In this document: piece by piece, positions 17,269-23,477 of the stretch
Layout: every line of letters begins with the position of its first letter
Position numbering within the stretch: the first letter of the stretch is position 1
Assembly: GCF_001039355.2 (NCBI RefSeq)
Contig: NW_019773679.1
Span: forward strand, 1 to 29,026
Origin: Lingula anatina
Taxonomy: Eukaryota > Brachiopoda > Lingulata > Lingulida > Lingulidae
DNA: 29,026 bases
Direction of reading: 5' to 3'
Translations under genes and position numbers: made by a program
Notes under the pieces: model-generated
The model's input: the letters and a program-made list of their open reading frames with translations, nothing else
What the model was told of the DNA's origin: nothing
Database searches by the model: none

Positions 17269-20212
17269 TTGTTAATAACAGGTTTTGGTGACAACGTGAA
17301 ATGTTTCTTCTGTGACGGAGGACTTAGGAATTGGGAATCTCAAGACGACCCTTGGGTTGAACATGCGCGTTGGTTCCCGCGTTGTGATTTTGTTCGTCAG
17401 TGCAAGGGGGATGCTTTTATTCAAATGATTAAGGATCAAAAGTCGCCAAACAACCCGGTAATCATATATTTAATCACACCATTTAATATAATGAAGATAT
17501 GAACAGACTGTTTAGTGTAGATGACGTTTAAATAATAGGTGTAACTTAGGCGATGTCTGATTTTCAATTTAATAACGCGCACATCTTTAATCAAGATACC
17601 TTGCATGACGTACATTACTCGTATAAGCACATCATACTTGATGAAAGACAAAAATGTGGATTGTCTTTAGGTTGTAAATCTACAATCCACGTTAAGAACT
17701 GCCATATACATTTACTATGTTATATATGTCGTTAAACATATATAACATAGTAAATGTATATATAAATTGTTCACGGTTTATATTGATTAATTCAATTTAG
17801 CCTTCCCAGGCTCAAGCACAAGAACAAAGAGCACAAGGTTAGTTATCCATTGTTTTCTGGCCAACAAACACAATTATCATTTAGCCAGTGCATGCGCCTT
17901 GCTAGATTTCTTAAGTTTTAAAGTAGCACTCACCTTCATAGATGGACTGTATGGCTTTTCACAGAATTAGCAAATTTAGTAAATTTGTGTGAGGTACATG
18001 TATATATATGAACAAGTCCATATTGTTCTTATTTGTGATTGGAGCCCATTAAACATTCAACAACTTGGAACAAAACATCACCATATACTTGTAAAGAATG
18101 ACTGAGCATGCTTCTTGTCTCATCATGTGATCAGAACTCTGTCTGTATACAGGTGCGCCAGGAGGTTATCACGTAGAGGCCCGGGAGATCAAAGCCCGCC
18201 TCGACACCCCGACAGTGCAGGCGGTCTTAGACATGGGTTTCAGACGAGATACAGTGCGTCAGGCGATCGAACGTAGATTGAGGGATACTGGAGATGATTT
18301 CCCCAGTGCAGCGAGTTTACTAGATGCCATTTTAAAAATTGAGGATGAGATGAACCGGCAGACGGCGCAAGGTGCGGCGGCGATGGCAGTTATTCCCCAA
18401 GAGGAGCCATGTCAACAGCCACTAAACCCAGCTCTGTCTGAAGTACCAGCATCTGTGGCAACCCAAAAAACATCTCAAACGCAGAATTCGGGTACATGTC
18501 TGAGCTGATAACACTCCGTTATGATTACATGCGGTTAGATTATATACAATTTACAGAGATTAAAAAACTGTTCAGAAACATTGTTATTTTGAATGATTAT
18601 GAAATAATAATAGGTGCTAAGGTAAATATTCTAACCAAATTAGATGACAAATGACACATCTGAGTCATCTTTACAAAAGGCAAAGCTGTTCAGACTGGAT
18701 ATAAAATTTAATTTCAGAGAAACAATCTAAAAAAGACAATAAAAAGAAAAAGAAGAAGCAAGACGGTCCGGTACCAAAGGAAAGTGACGACAAGGGTGAG
18801 CACTTGGCTTTTTGATCTGTGTTTGATGTGTGCCATTTAGTTGGTCATGGGTTACTTCTAGAGACCATTCCCAGAGACTATCGCACTCACTTTGGATTGA
18901 TCTAGTTCCAAGGGGATTCTCACTAAATTCCTATCAACTTAAGCGGCTTTGATGTCTCGCATGCCCACTGAAGCTGTTTGGGGGGTAATTAACTATCGTT
19001 TAGGGACTTCAGTAGGCATACCAGCCATATAAGGCGTTTAAGCTAAAAGCAATTTAGAAAGAAACCCCTTGGAGAAGGGTCGGTCCAGTTAGATAGATCT
19101 ACGCATGGGAACCCAGTTCTAGTCTAAACACCCAGTGCGTCTTTGATAACCCAGAGTGCCGAGCTCGCGGTGCTTTGATCAAGGTCATGGCCATTATGGT
19201 CATTAAACAGCTAGGTGGTGAGAGGCACCCTGAGCTTCAGAGATAACTTGACACTAACCTCTTCACTATAGCCTACCTTCATCGTGTCAAGTTACCTCTG
19301 ACGAAAATAGTTTCACCTAGTTTATATAAGCCAATCGAATCCATGTTTCGAAATTTTTCACCAACGTTTGGCGAAAACGATGATTGGTTGAAAGTACAGA
19401 ATTATGTCCAATGAGAAAATTGTATTTCGTTGCGCCCGCATAACCGTACACACACAAAAAAAAAAGCATGGCGTCACCTACGAGTGACTAGGTAAAAGAA
19501 TGTGTTAAGCTATCTCTTGATTCTTTGCAAAATATGAGTATATCGGAATCGAAACCAGAGCAGTTTGAGGCCTTGCATCATTATCTACTGAGGGATGATG
19601 TATTTTGCTTGTTGCTCACAGGTTACGGCAAGTCCCTGATATTCAGCCTTATCTTTGATTGGTCCAGATTTTAACAAAGCGCGCTTTGACTCATTCGCGT
19701 TCATTGGCTAGATACTAAGTAATCGTGAATTAGTTTGTACGTTTTAGAAAATGGGCATGAATATAAAAAGCAAAACTTTCTGAAAAAACGTATTTTCTTT
19801 TTTTTTTCAACTAAACCATCAACGCACTCGAATTGCAGCTACAGGACGACTGGCATAAATCGTTTATGTTGTTTACAATAAGAAGCATCCTTAAGCACTT
19901 GATGAATGATTAAAAAAAGAAGGGCAAACGTGTTTATTTGTGTCATTTCCCTTGTCTGAATATTATATCCTTATCAACAACTGTTTTGAAGTAAGTGTTA
20001 CCAGTTGCATTCCAGAGACCAAGTCTTTGCTGGAAGAAAACAAAAGACTGAAAGAAGAGCGCATCTGTAAGATTTGTATGGATGAAGAAGTTAGCGTAGT
20101 ATTTCTGCCGTGCGGCCATCTTGTCGCCTGTGTCCAGTGTGCACCTGCCTTAAGGAATTGCGCCATTTGCAGAACAGCCATCAAGGGAACGGTTAGGTCC
20201 ATATTAAGTTAA
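4685..20212 (+). CDS. ROCO-IAP fusion protein: Roc-COR-BIR-BIR-BIR-UBA-RING (13-exon model, about 1266 aa)
   Basis: Predicted regulatory GTPase joined to a RING E3 ubiquitin ligase of the inhibitor-of-apoptosis family. Joining 4685-4865, 6439-6507, 8159-8455, 8667-8797, 8958-10197, 11191-11925, 12168-12332, 16685-16840, 17282-17457, 17801-17837, 18153-18491, 18718-18795 and 20016-20212 gives one open frame of 1266 residues. All introns are GT-AG and every phase agrees. Domains: Roc (about 5-225), COR (about 275-610), BIR1 (661-727), BIR2 (836-905), BIR3 (963-1030), UBA (about 1080-1126), lysine-rich linker (1176-1201), RING (1219-1253). Nucleotide-binding motifs, zinc ligands and RING ligands are all intact, so the gene does not look dead. 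No kinase follows COR, unlike LRRK proteins. The start is uncertain: the Met has a purine at -3, but a plausible acceptor ends at 4666 and the frame stays open back to it, so more N-terminal exons may exist. Known for the families: Roc-COR proteins dimerise and hydrolyse GTP; IAPs bind caspases or IBM proteins and ubiquitinate them. The coupling of the two is inferred. Confidence 0.82.
5379..6339 (+). mobile_element. Tc1/mariner-like element with 170-bp terminal inverted repeats
   Basis: The left arm 5379-5551 and right arm 6169-6339 are inverted copies about 97% alike by eye. Ends read CACTCTTGCCCAAAATGG and are flanked by TA on both sides (5377-5378, 6340-6341), the TA target duplication of the Tc1/mariner superfamily. 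The interior keeps only the C-terminal half of a transposase. At 961 bp it is shorter than a full element and cannot be autonomous. It sits in the first intron of the ROCO-IAP gene, 100 bp before exon 2. The high arm identity suggests recent insertion or gene conversion. Confidence 0.85.
5545..6010 (+). pseudogene. truncated Tc1-like DDE transposase
   Basis: The fragment begins near [13 protein letters not shown], equivalent to the GGGSVMVWG block, and runs through [31 protein letters not shown] and a C-terminal [11 protein letters not shown]. The second catalytic Asp and the final Glu are present, 34 residues apart counting one stop, which is the DD34E spacing. The part with the first catalytic Asp (DES block) is missing. 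A TGA stop at 5752-5754 and a frame change at a 16-C run (5853-5868) break what remains. It is dead. Confidence 0.85.
6439..6507 (+). CDS. exon 2 (probable): Roc linker after switch I
   Basis: A 69-nt exon preceded by a strong acceptor (TATTTTTCAG) and followed by donor GTATGA. It is phase 1 on both sides, so exon 1 joined to it and on to exon 3 keeps the frame. It encodes [20 protein letters not shown] and three more residues, with no stop. Exon 1 could also splice directly to exon 3 in frame, so this may be an optional cassette. There is no diagnostic motif; the call rests on splice sites, phase and coding-like composition. Confidence 0.55.
6822..6910 (+). pseudogene. 5S rRNA-like segment (degenerate)
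   Basis: CTCCGAAGTTAAGTAA matches the internal box A neighbourhood of animal 5S rRNA (CCGAAGTTAAGCAA). About 50 bases later CTTGGCTAGGTGTACC and TTGGGATACC resemble the TTGGATGGGTGACCGCCTGG/GAATACC box C area. The middle is poorly conserved and the 5' end is unclear. This could be a 5S pseudogene or the head of a 5S-derived SINE; it is not a functional 5S gene. Confidence 0.35.
7150..7680 (+). pseudogene. second Tc1-like transposase relic
   Basis: Highly decayed. [11 protein letters not shown] near 7365-7400 resembles the W(N)NVIFTDES block that holds the first catalytic Asp (here changed). [14 protein letters not shown] near 7605-7650 resembles the SPDxNPIEHxWD block with the catalytic Glu. 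Several frame changes and stops lie between, and no inverted repeats were found. It lies in the intron before exon 3. Confidence 0.5.
7681..8158. other. intron sequence, nothing recognised
   Basis: AT-rich remainder of the intron that ends at the AACTTACAG acceptor of exon 3. No motif or repeat stands out. Confidence 0.5.
8159..8455 (+). CDS. exon 3: Roc switch II (WDFGGQ)
   Basis: Encodes residues 84-182. The DxxG motif is [16 protein letters not shown] (WDFGGQ 125-130), followed by [17 protein letters not shown], which is diagnostic for Roc domains of ROCO proteins. A basic, charged stretch ([18 protein letters not shown]) precedes it. The acceptor is AACTTACAG and the donor GTACGT; phase 1 on both sides. 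The reading frame also runs on into the intron, where a TCTA microsatellite supplies meaningless residues. Confidence 0.88.
8574..8608 (+). repeat. TCTA microsatellite
   Basis: Seven to eight TCTA units with one substitution (ATTTATC), inside the 211-bp intron between exons 3 and 4, about 60 bp before the acceptor. Confidence 0.9.
8667..8797 (+). CDS. exon 4: Roc guanine-specificity motif (THRD)
   Basis: Encodes [15 protein letters not shown] after the junction, then [23 protein letters not shown] at residues 216-219 is the Roc form of the G4 motif (THxD), which reads the guanine base. Acceptor TTTTCAG and donor GAG|GTAGTG; enters in phase 1 and leaves in phase 0. Confidence 0.88.
8958..10197 (+). 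CDS. exon 5: COR domain
   Basis: A 1240-nt exon encoding residues 227-639. It starts with the Roc C-terminal helix ([17 protein letters not shown]). The COR domain follows, with [15 protein letters not shown], the helical [14 protein letters not shown] and YLVPCVL blocks, and a beta-rich second half to about residue 610. COR mediates dimerisation and is always found beside Roc. No kinase follows. Acceptor TTCACAG, consensus donor GTAAGT, leaving in phase 1. If the donor is not used, the frame stays open for 11 codons and then stops, which would give a ROCO-only protein. Confidence 0.9.
10198..11190. other. intron joining the ROCO and IAP halves, with TA microsatellite
   Basis: A 993-bp intron between COR and BIR1, phase 1 at both ends. 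It ends in a good polypyrimidine tract and TCTCTTGCAG. A perfect TA run of about 49 bp lies at 10711-10759, and a second short run at 10769-10782 is flanked by duplicated ATCTGAACGTT. I see no promoter or polyadenylation pattern that would separate two genes, though AT-rich DNA makes that hard to exclude. Confidence 0.6.
10711..10782. repeat. TA dinucleotide repeat
   Basis: About 24 perfect TA units, then ATCTGAACGT, then seven more units and a second ATCTGAACGT. Likely length-variable; it may cause assembly or sequencing error. Confidence 0.95.
11191..11925 (+). CDS. exon 6: BIR1, linker and first half of BIR2
   Basis: Encodes residues 640-884. BIR1 has the invariant Arg (VRLSSF), [10 protein letters not shown] and VVCFSC...H...FFPDC in CX2CX16HX6C spacing (zinc ligands Cys697, Cys700, His717, Cys724). 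A Ser/Thr/Asn-rich linker of about 110 residues follows. BIR2 begins at RLSTFVSWP and runs [20 protein letters not shown]. The donor GTATGA falls in the middle of the BIR2 zinc site. An ATG at 11229 could start a separate IAP, but its -3 base is a pyrimidine and the exon begins 38 bases earlier at a strong acceptor in phase with the COR exon. Confidence 0.9.
12168..12332 (+). CDS. exon 7: second half of BIR2
   Basis: Begins [17 protein letters not shown], giving the His and last Cys of BIR2 (His892, Cys899) at CX2CX16HX6C spacing across the splice. A short, Glu/Ala-rich linker follows. Acceptor TGTTTTAG; donor GAGA|GTAATG. Phase 1 in and out. Confidence 0.85.
12396..12402 (+). repeat. 7-bp target-site duplication, left
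   Basis: GTTTGAT directly before the left terminal repeat at 12403. The same 7-mer directly follows the right terminal repeat at 16246-16252. Confidence 0.6.
12436..12468 (+). promoter_or_regulatory. GC box and inverted CCAAT box of the nested gene
   Basis: GGGGGCGG (12436-12443) matches an Sp1-type GC box, and ATTGG (12464-12468) is an inverted CCAAT box. They lie 140-170 bp upstream of the nested gene's ATG and directly inside the terminal repeat of the 3.84-kb unit. This local GC-rich patch differs from the AT-rich intron around it. Confidence 0.4.
12605..14692 (+). CDS. nested two-exon gene, unrecognised 64-aa protein
   Basis: Exon 12605-12673 ([20 protein letters not shown], then KKQ) ends at consensus donor CAG|GTAAGT in phase 0. 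Exon 14567-14692, after acceptor CTACAG, opens in phase 0 with [20 protein letters not shown], continues [21 protein letters not shown] and stops at TAA. The joined protein is charged and helical, with a probable amphipathic helix or coiled coil ([19 protein letters not shown]). It has no signal peptide or membrane segment. The Met at 12617 has a better context (A at -3) than the one at 12605. AATAAA follows at 15281. I do not recognise the family. The gene lies on the same strand as its host, inside the intron between BIR2 and BIR3 and within the inverted-repeat unit. Further small exons between the two cannot be excluded. Confidence 0.55.
12674..14566. other. intron of the nested gene
   Basis: AT-rich, 1.9 kb, consensus GTAAGT donor. 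A GC-richer patch around 13440-13600 contains an open frame but no domain or paired splice sites that fit. Another possible small exon near 14090-14190 has an in-frame stop, so it is not called. Confidence 0.45.
15281..15286 (+). terminator. polyadenylation signal AATAAA of the nested gene
   Basis: Canonical hexamer about 590 bp after the stop codon of the nested gene. A second AATAAA lies near 15473. In AT-rich DNA the hexamer is common, so usage is uncertain. Confidence 0.4.
15306..16214. other. right part of the 3.84-kb unit, no gene recognised
   Basis: AT-rich up to about 15950, then a GC-richer stretch (15950-16214) containing CTCCGCCC (an inverted GC box) and a run of C. The latter mirrors the promoter-like left end. 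No open frame looks coding. Confidence 0.4.
16253..16684. other. remaining host intron before BIR3
   Basis: Ends at the CCCCATAG acceptor of exon 8. A 77-codon hydrophobic open frame (16376-16609) has no recognisable domain and no splice signals that would include it. Confidence 0.5.
16685..16840 (+). CDS. exon 8: first half of BIR3
   Basis: Encodes residues 940-991, with [20 protein letters not shown] and ARAGFFYAG: the conserved Arg, the FxxWP helix and the AGFFYxG signature. Acceptor CCCCATAG, consensus donor GTAAGT. Phase 1 in and out. Confidence 0.88.
17187..17272. repeat. TTAA then TTTA microsatellite abutting a splice acceptor
   Basis: About twelve TTAA units run into about nine TTTA units and end some 9 bp before the AATAACAG acceptor of exon 9. 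The acceptor therefore lacks a normal C/T-rich tract. Confidence 0.9.
17282..17457 (+). CDS. exon 9: second half of BIR3
   Basis: Encodes [20 protein letters not shown] then [17 protein letters not shown], with zinc ligands Cys999, Cys1002, His1019 and Cys1026. The [22 protein letters not shown] block is very close to the BIR type that binds IAP-binding motifs (XIAP BIR3 style), including an acidic residue before PW and the conserved Trp. So this BIR probably binds N-terminal IBM peptides. Donor GTAATC, phase 0. Confidence 0.92.
17704..17761. repeat. perfect 26-bp inverted repeat (hairpin)
   Basis: The arms 17704-17729 and 17736-17761 are exact reverse complements around a 6-nt CGTTAA loop. 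The hairpin lies in the intron between exons 9 and 10 and ends 39 bp before the exon 10 acceptor. The stem is AT-rich. Confidence 0.9.
17801..17837 (+). CDS. exon 10: microexon, Gln-rich
   Basis: A 37-nt exon encoding [12 protein letters not shown] between BIR3 and UBA. Acceptor TTCAATTTAG and donor GTTAGT; phase 0 in, phase 1 out. It is needed to connect exon 9 (phase 0) with exon 11 (phase 1), which supports it despite its size. Confidence 0.75.
18153..18491 (+). CDS. exon 11: UBA domain and Ala/Gln/Pro-rich tail
   Basis: Encodes residues 1063-1175. The UBA runs [20 protein letters not shown] through [16 protein letters not shown], with the MGF loop at 1090-1092. This is the IAP-family UBA that binds ubiquitin chains. 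A low-complexity tail follows. The donor GG|GTACAT is weak. Reading through it adds TCLS and a stop, which would make a protein without a RING. Confidence 0.9.
18718..18795 (+). CDS. exon 12: lysine-rich linker
   Basis: Encodes [20 protein letters not shown] then KESDDK. The run of six lysines could act as a nuclear localisation signal or as a ubiquitin acceptor patch; this is inferred from composition only. Acceptor AATTTCAG, donor GTGAGC, phase 1 in and out. Confidence 0.75.
19237..19301. repeat. 18-bp inverted repeat with 29-nt loop
   Basis: TCAGAGATAACTTGACAC and GTGTCAAGTTACCTCTGA pair with one mismatch that would be a G-U pair in RNA. Role unknown; may mark the edge of the inserted segment that carries the helicase fragment. 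Confidence 0.7.
19468..19674 (+). pseudogene. RecQ-like DNA helicase N-terminal fragment
   Basis: The frame from ATG 19468 encodes MASPTSD, a TAG stop at 19489, then [20 protein letters not shown] and [20 protein letters not shown], then [16 protein letters not shown]. The KPEQxEA motif 0 and the TGYGKS Walker A match RecQ-family helicases (usually TGFGKS). It stops at 19674, with no motifs II-VI. CCAAT-type boxes (GATTGG, CCAAT, CATTGG) occur on both sides. It looks like a first exon copied into a mobile element; such RecQ-like pieces are, as I recall, common in marine invertebrate repeats. Confidence 0.65.
20016..20212 (+). CDS. exon 13: RING finger and C-terminus
   Basis: Encodes residues 1202-1266 and the stop. 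A short Glu/Lys-rich helix ([16 protein letters not shown]) leads into [20 protein letters not shown], then [15 protein letters not shown] and KGTVRSILS. The ligand spacing is C-X2-C-X11-C-X-H-X3-C-X2-C-X6-C-X2-C, the C3HC4 RING of IAP E3 ligases, with the C-terminal tail that helps the RING dimerise. All eight ligands are present. The acceptor GCATTCCAG joins in phase 1 to exon 12. Confidence 0.95.
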
Positions 20213-20583
20213 TCTTTATGTTATCCTGGCTAGGAATAGCAATGATTTCATCCAAACTGCACTATCATCTTAATATCTAAATACTAAGCTGAAGGAACTA
20301 AGTATCACAGATTCAATGACATTTCTTGGTCATGTATTGCAAAGTGTAGTAACAACTATTCTCATTTTGACAGATTTAAAAAAGGTTTTGTACCTACAAA
20401 CTACATGTGTCAAAACATTGGCATGGAGCGACTATCATAAACATCATGATAAAGAAAAGCGTTATTTATGAACTTGCTCATTGTTATTTTTCACAGCTTT
20501 TAAAGTCACAAAATTATTCAAAAGTGAATTGTATGCTTTTTGATTATTAAACACGCTAATGCACTAGTATTTATTCAGTTATA

Positions 20584-20693
20584 ACATTTGAACACAATGC
20601 AGAATGATTTTATTCATATGGATATTAATCTGACTTAAAACATTTGAACACAATGCAGAATGATTTTATTTATATGGATATTAATCTGCTTGA
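20584..20693 (+). repeat. 56-bp tandem duplication in the 3' UTR
   Basis: ACATTTGAACACAATGCAGA begins both units, at 20584 and 20640. The units differ at only two or three positions, so the duplication is recent. Confidence 0.9.
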
Positions 20694-21484
20694 CTTATTA
20701 CGTGTGGTTAGTGCCTTATTATATTTTTTTTAATATTGCAACTTCTTGTGTAAAAAGGTGTGTGTACTATCCCAACATTTTAATGTCGTTATTTAGGATT
20801 TTGTAGAGTTTTCCTTATTGTTACTTTACTGATTTCAGGAATTGACCTTCCTGTATGCATTCTCATTATGATTATAAGCGTGCGAGATGTGCGATATTAT
20901 TACATTATTAGCATACTTATTATTTTTTTATTATGACAAATATAAGTATTTTTCTAATCAATATGTTATGTTTTATTTATTATATAGCATATTTATTTCC
21001 GTTTATATTATCTATTACAAATCACTTAATGCTAATCAGTGTAAAATTGTATTGTGTTATCCATGATCATTATTATTACCATGTTGTGCTTTACTTTTTA
21101 AACTTATGTATAATAGTTTTTGTATTCAGTTTTTTTTTTCAATGATTATGTTTTATTTAATGTGTATCTTTTTATTCACTATATTTTGGATAATCTTACG
21201 TACTTTGTATAGCATTTAACATTGATGGCAACACCCAAGCCTTGTCACATAAGCTTTTTAAATGATGTAGACGTGCTATTTATAGTAATGAATAATTATG
21301 CTACAGCCAACAAAGAGAGCCAAATTTTCCGATTAGGAACTCGTTTCATTTGATAAATGAATAACTTTTGTTGATATTATATGAGATGTTTGATTTTCAT
21401 TTAGACGAGCAGTTGAACTTCATGGCGTTCATTGAATATATGGTATATATGGTATATATGTTGCATAAATTGTAATTTGGTATC

Positions 21485-21490
21485 AATAAA
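21485..21490 (+). terminator. polyadenylation signal AATAAA of the ROCO-IAP gene
   Basis: Canonical hexamer 1.27 kb after the RING stop codon; a T-rich stretch follows within 30 bp (TTTTCGGTTTTTG). Confidence 0.5.
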
Positions 21491-21505
21491 CGTACTTTAT
21501 TATAT

Positions 21506-21887
21506 AATTTTCGGTTTTTGTGTTCTTTAGTATTTTCTTTGTTTTAAATGATGAAAAAATAATGATGAAAAAATAATAGAGCGTATGTTATAAAACTGTA
21601 GAAGTCAAGGAGAAATTACTTTGAAAAAGTGTATATGTTATAAAGTTAATGCTTGCACCTTCACTTATTGCAGGTAATTAAAAATCAAATTAGTAGAAGA
21701 ATGTAGAGTAATTGAATGTTAGTTAAATTTCTTAAAGAGTCAACAAGTGTTGAGATTGTTTCCGTGATAGGAAAAGATGGAAAATGTCAAAGTTACAATT
21801 TTATTTGATCGGTTAATTTCTCAATAGATTTGCATGTTCCAGCTGCCAGGATGGGTAATTCAAATAATATATTGAATGTTTAATTGA
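21506..21887. other. intergenic, nothing recognised
   Basis: AT-rich. It contains only a short tandem of GATGAAAAAATAAT near 21550-21580. Confidence 0.5.
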
Positions 21888-22092
21888 AATCTACCTACGT
21901 GGAACAGTACGCAAGTATTGCTCTTTTCTTATGTACTCCAAATCTACCTCCAGGAGGCAGTTCACAAGCATGACCTTTTTCTTACATACTCCAAAATTAC
22001 CTCCATGGAGCAGTACGCGAGCATTGCTTTTTTTTTTTTAATGCTCCAAACCAACCTCTGTGGAGTATCTTTGAAGTATTCGATGCTCGACA
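21888..22092 (+). repeat. degenerate ~54-bp tandem array (about four units)
   Basis: Units near 21888, 21936, 21990 and 22043 share CTCCAAA(T/A)(C/T)TACCTCC, (T/A)GGAGCAGTACGC-like and AAGCATTGCTTTTT words. They are diverged by several substitutions each. Confidence 0.6.
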
Positions 22093-22148
22093 GTGCAGTG
22101 CAGCACAAGCATAATGCTTTTTTTCTACTTCGCCGGAGTAGATTTGGA

Positions 22149-22274
22149 AGCTAATTAGTATATTTGAAATATATATGCTTCTACATGTATCATGCCGCTA
22201 ATCTACTGCATTAATGCTCCTGTCTGTACAAATGTAATTTCGGGAGTAGAATTGCAGTAGGCTATACTGCATTA
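22149..22274 (+). repeat. dispersed repeat, copy A
   Basis: About 125 bp starting AGCTAATTAG and ending GAATTGCAGTAGGCTATACT. It matches 27224-27343 along its whole length with small indels and about 80% identity by eye. Confidence 0.75.
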
Positions 22275-22325
22275 AACTGCATTATACTGCAAACATGCTC
22301 CAAACCATTACTGCACTAAAGTTTA

Positions 22326-22663
22326 GCCTAGGTCCCAACCGAACGTACAGGCTGCTACGTGTGGTCTACGGCCAAACAAATGTGGAAATTGTGGGAGTTC
22401 GTGCGTGAGGTGCACGTCCATCGTGCGACTTTTGGGAGGATGCAAACAGCGCGAAGAAACTTTTCGACATGATCAACAGCCGCTTGATTCCTTCCCTGCG
22501 ATCTAACTACGTCCTGGCCGGACGCAAGGAAACTAAACAGCCGTGCGTCCAAAACGAAGTTGGGACCTAGGCTTAAGAAGGACTTGCGTGGGAAGTGAGA
22601 TTCTGCGCAAAATTTGGACGCAAACAGCCCATAAGAGCCCGTACAGCCGGTTGTGACCGAGGC
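22326..22663. mobile_element. MITE with two nested right ends
   Basis: The left end GCCTAGGTCCCAAC (22326) is matched in inverted orientation by an exact 14-bp copy ending at 22572 and by a more diverged but longer copy ending at 22663 (GCCTCGGTCACAACCGG when reversed; about 22 of 28 alike). Each right end is followed by TTAA, while the left is preceded by TTTA. The interior is GC-richer than its surroundings and lacks a gene. Confidence 0.55.
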
Positions 22664-23073
22664 TTAAATTACGGTTTCCCAACTGGCATAAAATACTGCA
22701 TTCGAATGACTTGAGGGTACTTTTGGCCATTCGCTATGCATCAGCAATTAATAAGCTTGTCAACTGATGACATTTAATCTAAAAGACGATCAGCTTTTTA
22801 TATCATAAGATCTAAATCACATATATATCTTAAGTAATATTCCAAATAACAAATAACGTTTTCACGACGTTATCCGGTGGTTGCATGCTGCTAATGGTAT
22901 AGAAGAACATTATGGTGATGTTATGGGCGCTTTTAACTCAATGCGAAATGGTGTGCTAGCTAACAAAAAACCCATTATAGTAACCTTATAATTTGTAGAA
23001 AGATTCGAAGTTTCGAACACCTCGACACCATTAAGGAATGGACGTCATTCACTTACGCAGCTCCGTGGTGGGA
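22664..23073. other. intergenic, nothing recognised
   Basis: AT-rich DNA without coding signal, RNA gene or clear repeat. Confidence 0.5.
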
Positions 23074-23138
23074 AATGGCATCAATTAAATTCCTAATTAC
23101 CGCAACTAAAACTTAACGACTCTACAAGAACCAGTTTG
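23074..23138 (+). repeat. 65-bp direct repeat, copy 1
   Basis: Begins AATGGCATCAATTAAAT and contains GCAACTAAAACTTAACGACT. It recurs at 23413-23477 with about five mismatches. The 336-339 bp between starts could be a long tandem unit or solo ends of an element. Confidence 0.85.
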
Positions 23139-23412
23139 AAGAACAGTGTGCACGTTTTACCGCTTATAGTAAAGCTGCCAGTAACACATATAAACAACTT
23201 CTACTAGAGTTTTATACGACTAAAATAAAGTCGGAATGCCAAGGGATATAGTGAATAAATCACTTGATCATCCATAAAAGTACTCTAGACTGTTCCTTTC
23301 TTTAAAGTGTAATGTAGCCGTTGATTTTGTTTGAAAACAAAAAGAAAAAAAGACAACCCATTTGTCTTCTTCGTCTTAAATAATCATTCCATCATACGGC
23401 TCTAAGGTAGAT

Positions 23413-23477
23413 AATGGCATAAATTAAATTTCCAATTACTGCAACTAAAACTTAACGACTCTACAAGAACCAGTTTG
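23413..23477 (+). repeat. 65-bp direct repeat, copy 2
   Basis: Partner of 23074-23138 in the same orientation; both end in CTACAAGAACCAGTTTG. Confidence 0.85.

Larger units (their letters stand above)
18796..20015. other. last intron, carrying repeat and helicase-derived DNA
   Basis: A 1.2-kb intron whose middle (18840-19740) is more GC-rich than the flanks and looks inserted. It has an 18-bp inverted repeat at 19237-19254 and 19284-19301 (one mismatch) and a RecQ-like fragment at 19468-19674. I could not define the element's ends. Confidence 0.5.
20213..21505 (+). other. 3' untranslated region (inferred)
   Basis: Very AT-rich with no open frame of note. Taken as 3' UTR because the first canonical AATAAA after the stop is at 21485. 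It contains a 56-bp tandem duplication. Confidence 0.5.

Noticed and set aside
20933-21145. 70-codon hydrophobic frame in the 3' UTR
   Set aside because: Made of Ile/Phe/Tyr codons from AT-rich sequence; no coding evidence.
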